Below, one piece after another: positions 38,101 to 50,100 of a stretch of 64,000 nt of DNA. Source of the stretch: Apostichopus japonicus (Eukaryota > Echinodermata > Holothuroidea > Aspidochirotida > Stichopodidae); NCBI RefSeq assembly GCF_037975245.1, contig NC_092572.1, positions 20,650,489-20,714,488 on the forward strand, in the 5' to 3' direction. Each line of letters starts with the position of its first letter. Position 1 is the stretch's first letter. A model generated the notes under the pieces. The model did not search any database and was not told the DNA's origin. It saw only the letters and a list, made by a program, of their open reading frames with translations. The translations under genes were made by a program, and so were the position numbers.

Positions 38101-41100
38101 TTTAGATCCCTGTAATGGTACTCATGTTTTGATTTCTGTACTGGTACTCACATTTACATCTCTCAACTGGTACTCAATGTTAAGATCTTTGTACTTGTAC
38201 TCACATTTAGATCTTTTTAATGGTACTCATGTTTAGATTTCTGTACTGGTACTCACATTTACATCATTCTACTGGTACTCAATGTTTAGATCTTTGAACT
38301 TGTACTCACATTTAGATCCCTGTAATGGTACTCATGTTTTGATTTCTGTACTGGTACTCACATTTACATCTCTCTACTGGTACTCAATGTATAGATCTTT
38401 GTACTTGTACTCACATTTAGATCTTTTTAATGGTACTCAATGTTTTGATTTCTGTACTGGTACTCACATTTACATCATTCTACTGGTACTCAATGTTTAG
38501 ATCTTTGAACTTGTACTCACATTTAGATCTCTGTAATGGTACTCATGTTTTGATTTCCGTACTGGTACTCACATTTACATCATTCTACTGGTACTCAATG
38601 TTTAGATCTTTGTACTTGTACTCACATTTAGATCTTTTAATGGTACTCATGTTTAGATTTCTGCACTGGTACTCACATTTACATCTCTCTTCTGGTACTC
38701 AATGTTTAGATCTTTGAACTTGTACTCACATTTAGATCTTTGTAATGGTACTCATGTCAGATTTCTGTAATGGTACTCACATTTTAAATCTTTCTACTGG
38801 TACTCACATTTTACATCTTTCTACTGGTACTCAATTTTAGATTTTTGTACTTGTACTCACATTTAGATCTCTGTAATGGTACTCAATGGTAGTCAAGATT
38901 TCTGTACTCGTACCGGTACTCATATGACATTGATCTGTACTAGACATGTGCTTGTACTCTCATTTTTGTAACACAAGTTTGCCAACCCAGTGATAAGAAA
39001 ACATACCAGAACACACAGTGCAGTCCTCTTCCCTCATGAGCCCTGTGGTGTTGCCAAAGAAGCCGCTGGGACAAGGTACAGTATCGTACCCAGTCCCCTC
39101 TGGACAGTAATAACCCTGAGGGCAAAGGTCAGCGCTGTCACCACTGATACACTGTCTTCCTGATGGGCATACATAACAGTAAGATGCTCCTGTGTGGTTC
39201 ACATAGGTACCGTTAGGACAGGCTGCCGGCGCAACTGAACCAAGTTCGCAGTAGTGTCCTGTTGGGCATATATGTCCAGTGACGCCATCCGTGGGGCTGG
39301 GATTGTCGGCGCCGAGGGTGCAGTAGTAACCCTCTAAACACTTCTCTGTAATGTTGGTCTTCCCGGGGCTCTCACAATAGTATCCTGTGTTTGAAGAGGG
39401 GGAAGTTAAGTTTCAGGACTAATTAGTATCCTTGTGTTCGAAGAAGGTAAGTTTAGTTTCAGGACTAATTAGCTCTGGAATCATACAAAGGTGCTGTAAC
39501 AAAGCCAACTCCAAACATCTATTTTCTTTCCAAAAACATTTTCAGTTCCACAATAACTTGAAACATTTTCCTACCATGCTTATGATGCTAATGATGCTAA
39601 TGATGCTAGTGATGCTAACATCACACTATTCATGTAGGTGTAACATCACACTTTTCACGTAGGTGTAACATAGTGCAGAGTATCACACAATAATAAATAT
39701 CTGACATCTCGCAATGTGGAACCTGTTGGCACTTTGCAAGGGACAAGATGAAGATGAAATGTCCAGGACTAGGACTTCAAAGCTCAAGAAGGAATGCTGA
39801 TGAAGAAGAAGTACATGTAAGGTTCCATTCTTTTTTCTCGGCCAGCCTTTTTTATAATACTCGGTACCATTTTAAATAAGGATCTGTTTGTAGCTATAAA
39901 AGAGGTTTACTCTACCAGGGGTGCATGCAATACAGTCATCTTCTTCTTCAGCTCCTGAGATGTCCAAGAAGGTTCCCGGTGGACATGGATCCGGTATATC
40001 GGTGCCGTTGGGACAGTAGTGTCCGGGCCAACAGACATCACCATATGGCATACCTACTGGGGCTGCCTCCTCTGAGGAACCAGAACAGTAGTAACCTACA
40101 GAAGACATTAACAATGTATTTTCAAATCAGTTAAAGTAATAAGCAAAAAAGAACATTTTTGTATTTCCCTCCATTCATGAAAATATATCCATGCATTTTT
40201 TGTTGTCTTAGCATTGACAACATCCATTACTGTTAATATATTACTCTTATTGTTAATCTATCACTGTTTACTGTTACTGTTAATGTATTACTCTTATTGT
40301 TAATCTATTACTGTTTACTGTTACTGTTAATATATTACTCTTATTGTTAATCTATTACTGTTTACTGTTACTGTTAATATATTACTCTTATTGTTAATCT
40401 ATTACTGTTAACTGTTACTGTTAATATATTACTCTTATTGTTAATCTATTACTGTTTACTGTTACTGTTAATATATTACTCTTATTGTTAATCTATTACT
40501 GTTTACTGTTACTGTTAATGTATTACTCTTATTGTTAATCTATTACTGTTTACTGTTACTGTTAATATATTACTCTTATTGTTAATCTATTACTGTTTAC
40601 TGTTACTGTTAATATATTACTCTTATTGTTAATCTATTACTGTTAACTGTTACTGTTAATATATTACTCTTATTGTTAATCTATTACTGTTTACTGTTAC
40701 TGTTAATATATTACCCTTATTGTTAATCTATTACTGTTTACTGTTACTGTTAATGTATTACTCTTATTGTTAATCTATTACTGTTTACTGTTACTGTTAA
40801 TATATTACTCTTATTGTTAATCTATTACTGTTTACTGTTACTGTTAATATATTACTCTTATTGTTAATCTATTACTGTTAACTGTTAATCTATTACTATT
40901 ACTTTTTCAAAGGTGGGATCTGCATACACAGTTCTAGAATTATTTTGCTCTTGGATTGTAAATATCAATAAGCTACCAATGAAACTCATATTGAGCTCTA
41001 GTATTTTGGAGTATCTGGTTATGCCAAGCGGGGAACCACACTTTCAACCCGTCCTTTGAGTTCAAACTCACCAGCCCAGCATGGACCGCTTTCTTTGGTC

Positions 41101-44100
41101 AAGCCAGTCCGGCCACAGTAGTACCCAGCCGTACAGTTCCAACATTCCGGTGCTATGGTCAGGCCGGTCTGGTTGCTATAGGAACCCTTCGGACACTTGT
41201 CTCCCGTGATGCTACCGGGTTCGCAGTACCTACCCGGGGGGCAAATATCACCTGTGGTGCCATCTGCTGGTGTCGCTGAGTCCGCCCCTTGGGTGCAATA
41301 ATGTCCTGCAGCACACACGTCTGATGGTGCGGTGTTACCTAGTGCACAAATTCAAATGAAAACAGCACTGTGTAACATTCACTTTTCTTTGGGAAGCCCC
41401 AAAAAATAATAAATTATATTATGAATGCCAAAAAATGCCAAAAACCGGTGCAATTTACTGCGATATTTTCTAGGTAACACACAAGGGAAAACTGAGAGGG
41501 GATATTAAGCAACGTATTCATACAAAAGTTGGGTTGTAATTCTGACATCGATGACTAAATATTCCATTTTAAGCCAAGTAATTCCTTTGGATTTAAAAAA
41601 AAAGCGATTGTAAAGAAGTTTTTAAGGATACCCGCTTAAGATATGAAAAAGATTTACTCGATAACGAAGGGTCCGAAAGTAATTACATGTCACCGTTTAG
41701 ACAGAGAATCGACTAAGTTTGATCAATACGTTTACAAAAGTGTTTAACTTCTGTGCAAATATCTGTGAGCTGGGGTATCTACTAGGTAGATTTAATACAC
41801 ATCAGCCATAATATGTTGCTAGTTCTGTGAAGTCATAAATGTCGCAAACAAGCACTAATATTTGTTATCAATTCTTTAACTCTGTAATAGCTAGCTACTG
41901 CCAAATAAAGTAGCTGTAGGATGCTAACATGCTCCCAGGTCTCTTCTTTCCTTTCTCAGTAAATGTACGTAGTTTACCACCGAAAATGTCTTCGCACTGA
42001 TGCAAAGTGGAACGAGAATATAAATAACAAATCTGTCCTACTTGGGGGAGTTGACGTAACAAGGAATGAGCGTGGGGTAAAATAAAAAATTCACGGAACT
42101 TTGCAAAAATTGCGGTATAGGCTCCAGTTTGCATACGCTACAGTGTGTTAGGATAATAGTTTTTGTCCCTGATTAGAACAGAAATCACGGATATTCCGCG
42201 AATTCACGTAAAGCTCATGCCTGGTAAACCCAGTCAAACCAGGACCGTCAGAAACAATTCTGCTGGTCCCTTCAACTGACCCTTACATACAACAACGGGA
42301 GCCTATACTAAATTATCCAAAACAGACAGAATTTAAAGTGAGCTTTCAATTCTACACTGGTTTTACTCTCTGAACATACCTTCTCCCATACAGTACATCC
42401 CTGGCTCGCACGGCTCACACTGGGTATCATTGTACAGGCTAGTCCTGTTGCTAAATGTGCCTTCCGGGCACAGATACTGAGTTCCAAATTCTGTTCCCAT
42501 CGGGCAGTAAGACCCCGCGGGGCAAACGGTAGGTACAGACACACCTCGGTAACTGCGATAGCGTCCAGAGAAATTCCCGCTCTCTGTGACATTCTCAGCG
42601 TCCAGAACTTCGTAATCACCTGACGTGGAGAAGAAAATTGGAAGCAAAGATAGTTAAGATGATGGCTTTTGACTAATTGATGGAACTTGTCATCACTGGT
42701 CATGACAAGACTTCATTTATTTCATTTATTTATTTTTGTTCTATCACAACATAAGTATGACATATGACATAGAAGGAGATAAGAAACAAAACTTGTGAAA
42801 GGAAGTGTACTAAAAAACCCTATAGGGCTTGTCGGGTAGTGACACTCCCTGAAAAAATACAGAACTTTGCAAATAGAATAGAGAACCAAAAAAACAAAAC
42901 AAAACAAAACTTTCCTTCATAGAAGGCTCGTCAGGTGTTCTTATCTGTCAGTTCTGCACAACGTCTCGAAAATTGAAAATGACTTCTACAACATCCTAAC
43001 AGCATAAATATTTTTTGGAACCAAGAGGTTTTTTTTGGGTTTTTTTTAACTACACTCAAGTTCTATTTTCTTTCTGTGTGTCAGATATTAGATACAACAA
43101 ACTGAGTCGACTGAAGACCTACCAAACGCCTTGCAGTACGAGCCCTGTGGGCAGATATCACAGTCGTAGGCCCTCCAATGGGGCTGGTAGTAACCGCTTG
43201 GACATCCGGTCTGGTTCCAACTTCCTTCCAGACAGAAATGTCCAGGACTACAGGCCAGTTCTACTGGTTGGGAGGTGTTCTGGCCTCCTGGACAGTAGTA
43301 ACCTGGTGAGCACTCTGCCGTGGGTTCTGAGAGGCCGTAACTCTCACAGTACCAGCCAGGGGTACACTGGTTACAATCAGAGATGTTGATGTTACCACGG
43401 TGACCTGCACAAAAAAAAAAAGAGTACAAACACTTTTAAAATAAAACTGTTAGCAAACTGCTTATCCACTAAAAAGCCTTGTGTAAGAGAATTGTAAAAG
43501 TCAGTTGGCCTGACGTTTCAATCCTAGCAGGATCTTCTTCAAAGGCTAAATGACAAGGATCTTCTTCAAAGGCTAAATGACAAGTTTAAAATTTATTTGA
43601 AAAGCTGGAATCAGTATCAAACATGAATAATTTTCTGCATTCAATAAAAAGCATTTGCAAAGCAAAAGGAAAATTATTTGAAGGAAAAATATATAAGGAA
43701 GTTCAGATCAGATGTGAGCATATTTTAGTATGTTTTGTACGTCAACAGGTCAAACAGAAAAACTGCAAAAAGTAGGCTCGGCTTGCAATGACAAAAGCAA
43801 TAAAAAAAATATAAAAAAGGTAAAAACACAATATCTGCAGATTGGCAGTGCCTACTCCGTTATATGCAGAGCACCAAAGATGTTTGCACAACATGGCTGC
43901 AATGATGCTGCATATGGAGTTAAGTGCCTCAAACATGACATTTTATGTTATACTTAAATTTATCATATTATGTAAATACAGATATATAAATCACCTGAGA
44001 AGGTGCCAGGTGGACAAGGTTCTTCTACAGGGGTACCCTCTGGGCAGTAGTAACCATCGCTACACTGTACAGGGTCCCGAACAGAAGCACTGCCATTACA

Positions 44101-47100
44101 GAAGAAGCCTTCCAAGCAGTCTCCATCTGGTACCTGGTTGGCGTAACCCTCACAGTACTGGCCGAGAGGGCATGGAATTGGTTGGTTGGACCCCTGGGGG
44201 CAGTATGTACCTGTCAAAGATCATGAAATTTCCAAGAGTGAGGGAGGAAGAACTGAATAGGCACAGGCTACGATTGTGGGCGAGATTTTCGTCATATCAA
44301 TTTCTTTTGCTTTTTCTTTTGAATTTGGACATGACATTTATAGGGAAAAGTATTATAATATTCCAGATTTATACCCAATCCAGGCCCTTAAAAATAAACA
44401 TGAAATACCATACTACATTTGCACTGGTCCATATATGTTTCCAGCTTTTTTAACTGTCTTCACAAAAGGCGTAGGGAGAAAGTAAAAGACAATGAGCTAT
44501 TATTCTTGGAGGGATAGTTTAAGATGTTAATTTGTTAACTATGGCAAACATAACTAAGTCACAACTTCTTGGGGGTGGGGAAGGTAGCATGCTACTACCT
44601 CGAATGTCCCCCAATAATGTCCCTCTACCACTCTCCCTTGTATTATCTTGTTAAGGGGGGGGGGGGGGGGAGGGGTGACAGGAGCGGATTACATTTCCAC
44701 CATTTATGTATACCTACCTGGTTCACATAGTCCTCCTGTTTGGTTCAATGAGTATATAGGGCATTCACTGACAGAGTAGGACTCACTGGTATTCACATAT
44801 GGATTGGGCTTACTGGAGTACGCCCCCCTGGTGCAATACCACCCAGGGGAACAGTCACCAGTCGGAACAGCATTACCATCGCCATCACAATATTTACCGG
44901 CTGAAAATACGAAAATAACGAAAAATATGGTATTTCGTACTTCTGGGAGTTTGTCGTGGTTGAGGATGATTCAAGTGTATTGGTCTCAACCTTGTTACAG
45001 AATCCCCCTCACCCCACACCCCCTACCCCCCACCCCCAACACATTTATAACTATGACTACACCCCGTGGTGAGCTAGCTTTCCACACACACAGGAGCCCT
45101 ACTTATTCACACATAATTTACCTGGTGGCTTCAAAATTTTGCCATAATGCACACTATGATAGACAAACATGGCTCTATTAATATTTCAGTAGAAAAATGC
45201 AACGTTATTTTTTTGTTATTGGTTATGCAATCATAAAGCTATGCATAGTACATCATTCTGCATTCCATATTCCTTTTCACATGTGTACCACCAACTAGAT
45301 GATAATTGCAGTTAACTATCACCTAGTGTCTTGCTCTTCTAAACTCTACACAATTTCCATACAAATCCTCTTAACAAGTGTTAATTCTTTGTGAGCCTTT
45401 TATGAATATTCACGCCTTTGTATAAAATTAAGTCCTAGTGTAAACAGTTTGTCTTCCAAGTGTACCTATGTTATGTTTTATGCATTTTAAACATATATTT
45501 GAATTGAGGGTGCACACAACATCCGATGTTCTCAGAACTGTTTGATCAAGAAATGCTGTTGTAGTGACTATCGACCATTCTCCTTAAAAATGGACCGTTC
45601 TCCTTAATAAAGTTTGAAAGTTTCATTTGAGAAATATATCACAACAAAAAAGCAGGTGCAGACCAAATTTACATATTCATAACATTTGATTTAATATTCA
45701 TCTGTGATATTGCATATTCATACCTGTACATGGAATACAATCGTAGTAACTATCAGCTAAGGTCCTATTATTGTATGTACCAGCAGGGCAGGGATATTGC
45801 GCAGGATATTCGGTCTCTTCTGGACAGTAGAAACCTTGAAATAAAACAAAAAGAATTGGGAGATCAAATATTCTTCCTTAATATTAACAAATGTTAGTGC
45901 TTGCTTGTAACATTCATGACTCCCACAGTACTAGCACCATATTAGGGTTATGTATTATTTCTACCTAGTACATACCCCAGATTACAGATATTTTCACAGA
46001 AGATATTTCTAGCTTAAAAAAAACCTCATAAAACGGACACAGTGTAGATCGAACCCTCAACATATTGAACCTGATCTTGTGAAGTGTCTATTCACTTTCA
46101 AAGGGATTTTTTCATTCTTCACTTGAAGTTAGACCATCAGGACGACACGGTTTACAGTTTGTCATGTAAATGGTGAGACCATCAGGACGACATGTTTTAC
46201 AGTTTGTCGTGTAAGGGGTGAGACCATAAGAGTGACATGGTTTACAGTTTGTGATGTAAGGGGTGAGACCATCAGGACGACATGGTTCACAGTTTGTGAT
46301 GTAAGGGGTGAGACCGTCAGGGCGACATGGTTTACAGTTTGTCGTGTAAGGAGTGAGTCCCTCAGGGCGACATGGTTTACAGTTTGTCATGAAAGAGGTG
46401 AGACCATCAGGACGACATGGTTTACAGTTTGTCATGTAAGGGGTGAGACCATCAGGGCGACATGGTTTACAGTTTGTCGTGTAAGTGGTGAGACCATCAG
46501 GACGGCATGGTTTACAGCTTGTCGTGTGAGGGGTGAGACCATCAGGACGACATGGTTTACATGTGAGGGGAATGTGGTTGAGAGTGGATCAAGTTCTTCG
46601 GTACTTGTGACCGGGAGCTACCTGGCAAGACTCTCACCAAGTGTATCTCCATAAGCTAATAATAAAATGTCAGTAAATAAATAATAGAAAAACGACTGGC
46701 CGATTTTAGACAATGGACATTTTCTTTGACAATTTCGTTTAGACAATGGACAATGGACAATAGAATATCTTTGCTCTGTTGAAATAAAAGTTAGACAATA
46801 TTTAGCTGCTGCAATATTACCTGTCCAACAGGGTGTATCCAGGTAAGTGGTAGAATTCTCCAAGCAGTAATAACCAGCAGGACAGACCTCACATATTGAC
46901 TGGGCTACTAAATCATTGTATGATCCAGCGGGGCACCCTATGGGGTATGGGGTCGCACCGGGGCAATATGTGCCCTCTTGACATGGACCTGTTAAAGAAA
47001 ATAACACAAGTTACACTGTTATAAAAAATACATTGTTTATAAAAACTAAAAAAATCAAGAGAACATCTGATCACTAAAGTAATAAGAAGAAATGAAAGAA

Positions 47101-50100
47101 CTATACAAAGCTTTTAGTTCAGAATAAAAGCGTAATATAAAGTTTCTTCTTCCAAATTCGATAAAGAAATCTTTGATGCAGTAATGAAGATAACTGTTCA
47201 TAAGAAGAAGTACACAAAGTCAATGCTGAATTACTGTATGGTGCAGTATAATACCAACTGTTTCAAAGATTACTTTAATGACCGTACTATTGATATGAAT
47301 ATTTATGAGTGTACAATCTTACCACCCGTGTAGTACTGCACAGTATAGTATAAACTGCATGGTTAATAAGATTTACTTTAATGACTGTACTATTGATATG
47401 AATATTCATGATGTAAGAATTTACCACTAGTGTAGTACTGCACAGTATAGTACAAACTGCATGGTTTATAAAATTTACTTTAATGACTGTACTATTGATA
47501 TGAATATTCATGATAGTATAATCTTACCACTAGTGTAGTACTGCACAGTATAATACAAACTGTATGGTTTATAAAATTTACTTAAATGACTACTTTTGAT
47601 ATGAATATTCATGAATGTATAATCTTACCACTATTGTAGAACTGCACAGTATTTTATAAAATATGGTTTATAAGACTATTTTAATGACTGTACTATTGAT
47701 ATGAATATTCATGAATCTTACCACCAATGCCAGTATTGTTGTTGTTGGGTGCAGGGGTGTTGACTCCAAGCTCACAGTAGTAGCCCGGAGCACAAGGACC
47801 TGTTATATTGGTAATACCAGTCTCACTGCAGTAGTAACCTGGGTCACACTGGGTGCACTCGGAGGCATCAGCCAGCATCTCAACAGGGCCATAAGTGCCT
47901 GTGACATAATACAATACAGATAGCATCTCAACAGGGCCATACGTGCCTGTGACATAATACAATACAGATAGCATCTCAACAGGGCCATACGTGCCTGTGA
48001 CATAATACAATACAGATAGAATCTCAACAAGGCCATACGTGCCTATGACATAATACAGATAGCATCTCAACAGGGCCATACGTGCCTGTGACATAATACA
48101 ATACAGATAGCATCTCAACAGGGCCATACGTGCCTGTGACATAATACAATACAGATAGCATCTCAACAGGGCCATACGTGCCTGTGACATAATACAATAC
48201 AGATAGCATCTCAACAGGGCCATACGTGCCTGTGATTTAATACAATATAGATAGCATCTCAACAGGGCCGTACGTGCCTGTGACATAATACAATACAGAT
48301 AGCATCTCAACAGGGCCATACCTGCCTGTGACATAATACAATACAGATAGCATCTCAACAGGGCCATACATGCCTGTGACATAATACAATACAGAAAGCA
48401 TCTCAACAGGGCCATACGTGCCTGTGATTTAATACAATACAGATAGCATCTCAACAGGGCCATACCTCATAGTCATGGATAAAGTGCGAGCAGGATTCAA
48501 TTTTGGTAGTTTGAGTAGATGCAATGTAAGGTTAAACTATTGGTCCTACTCAGCCTTAAAGAAACTACCATATCAAGCAGGAGAAATGGCTCAATGCTTA
48601 AGTTATACCTAAAAACAATCAACTTTCTTTTACCATGCTCTGTGCTTCTAAATGAACAGCCTGATTCTTGATTCGTAGTTAGCTACAATTTGTTTTGATT
48701 TTTTAATGTGGTCTATGCTGTTCCTTTGAGAATTAATTATGGTCAGATTCTTGATTCATTATTAGCTTTAATAAACGGCTATTTTTTCTTTGATATCTCC
48801 TCTTAGAAGTAAAAAATCCAAATCTTACCGATGGGACATTCCTCGATGTCGAATCCTCTTCCAGGTGGGCAGTAACTTCCTTTGGGACAGGGATCTGGAT
48901 GATCTTTGTTAACACAGAAGTATCTGGCAGGACAAGATTTGCAGGCATCCGCCTGAGTGTGGTTCATGTAAGTACCTTGTAGAAAGAGAGACACAGAATC
49001 ATGACTAGATCATGACTGGATCATGACTGGATCATGACTGGATCATGACTAGATCATGACTGGATCCTGACTAGATCATGACTGGATCATGACTGAATCA
49101 TGACCAGATCATGACTGGATCATGACCACATCATGACTAGATTCATGGCTAGATTATGACCAGATCATGACCAGATCATGACCAGATCATGGCTAGATTC
49201 ATGACTAGATCAGGGCTAGATCATGACTGGATCATGACTGGATCATGACTAGTTCATGACTAGATTCATGGCTAGATTCATGACTAGATCAGGGCTAGAT
49301 CATGACTAGATCATGACCGGATCATGACTAGATCATGACTAGATCATGACTAGATCATGAGAGGTGCTCATGGCTTGCGATCTTACAAATAGAAATATGA
49401 TGCTTTGTATCCCACCAATTTCAGAAGAGACATTAAGTACTTGATGGATAGGAAACGTTCAGACAAAAGTATGCAAAGGTCCTTTTTTTCCCCCATTGTT
49501 ACCAAGATTTAGGAAGACATGAAAACTTAAAGATTTGAATCTGCGTAGTTTCACTTCTGTCTACTCACCATCAGAACATGGCTGTGTGATACTACTGCCT
49601 TCTTGACAGAATGACCCAGCTGGACAAACATCCCCTGTAACACCATCTGTAGGTGATGAGTTGTTGGCACCTGCCACGCAGTAGAAGCCTGGGTCACAGA
49701 GACCTACACGTGGGAATGAGAATGGAACAAAAACAAAAAAAACTTGAGCATGACATAACAGCCCATACCATAAATAATGAAGAGGATCATGAATATTCAT
49801 GATTAGTGACATGGTTCATCTCATATTCCCTTTGTCCAATCTGTTATGTATTTGTTTTAAAATCTCTCTTGTCAGTTTTCCACTGAAGGAGATCCTGCTA
49901 AAGATTACACAAAAAGGAGGCCTTCTTTATATCGAGGATAAAAGCTTTAAAGAACCACATATTTGACCCGTAATTATGTTGTACAATGTTACACATTAAA
50001 TATATATATGATTTTTAATCAGTTGTTCAGATGTCCATACATTTACATGCAGATTGTGGGTGCTATCTGGGTGTGCAAATGATGATACATTTTTCATCAT

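Noticed and set aside
37822-38717. Plus-strand ORFs of Leu-Tyr-Trp-Tyr-Ser repeats
   Set aside because: Products of the 105-bp minisatellite.
46112-46560. 45-bp array as a coding exon
   Set aside because: No AG acceptor in any unit and an in-frame stop just upstream. Kept as a finding about exon-derived repeats.
47693-48463. 256-codon ORF as one long exon 20
   Set aside because: It changes from the module frame to another frame through the short unit, and the upstream part is repeat. The standard borders join exons 19 and 21 in frame.
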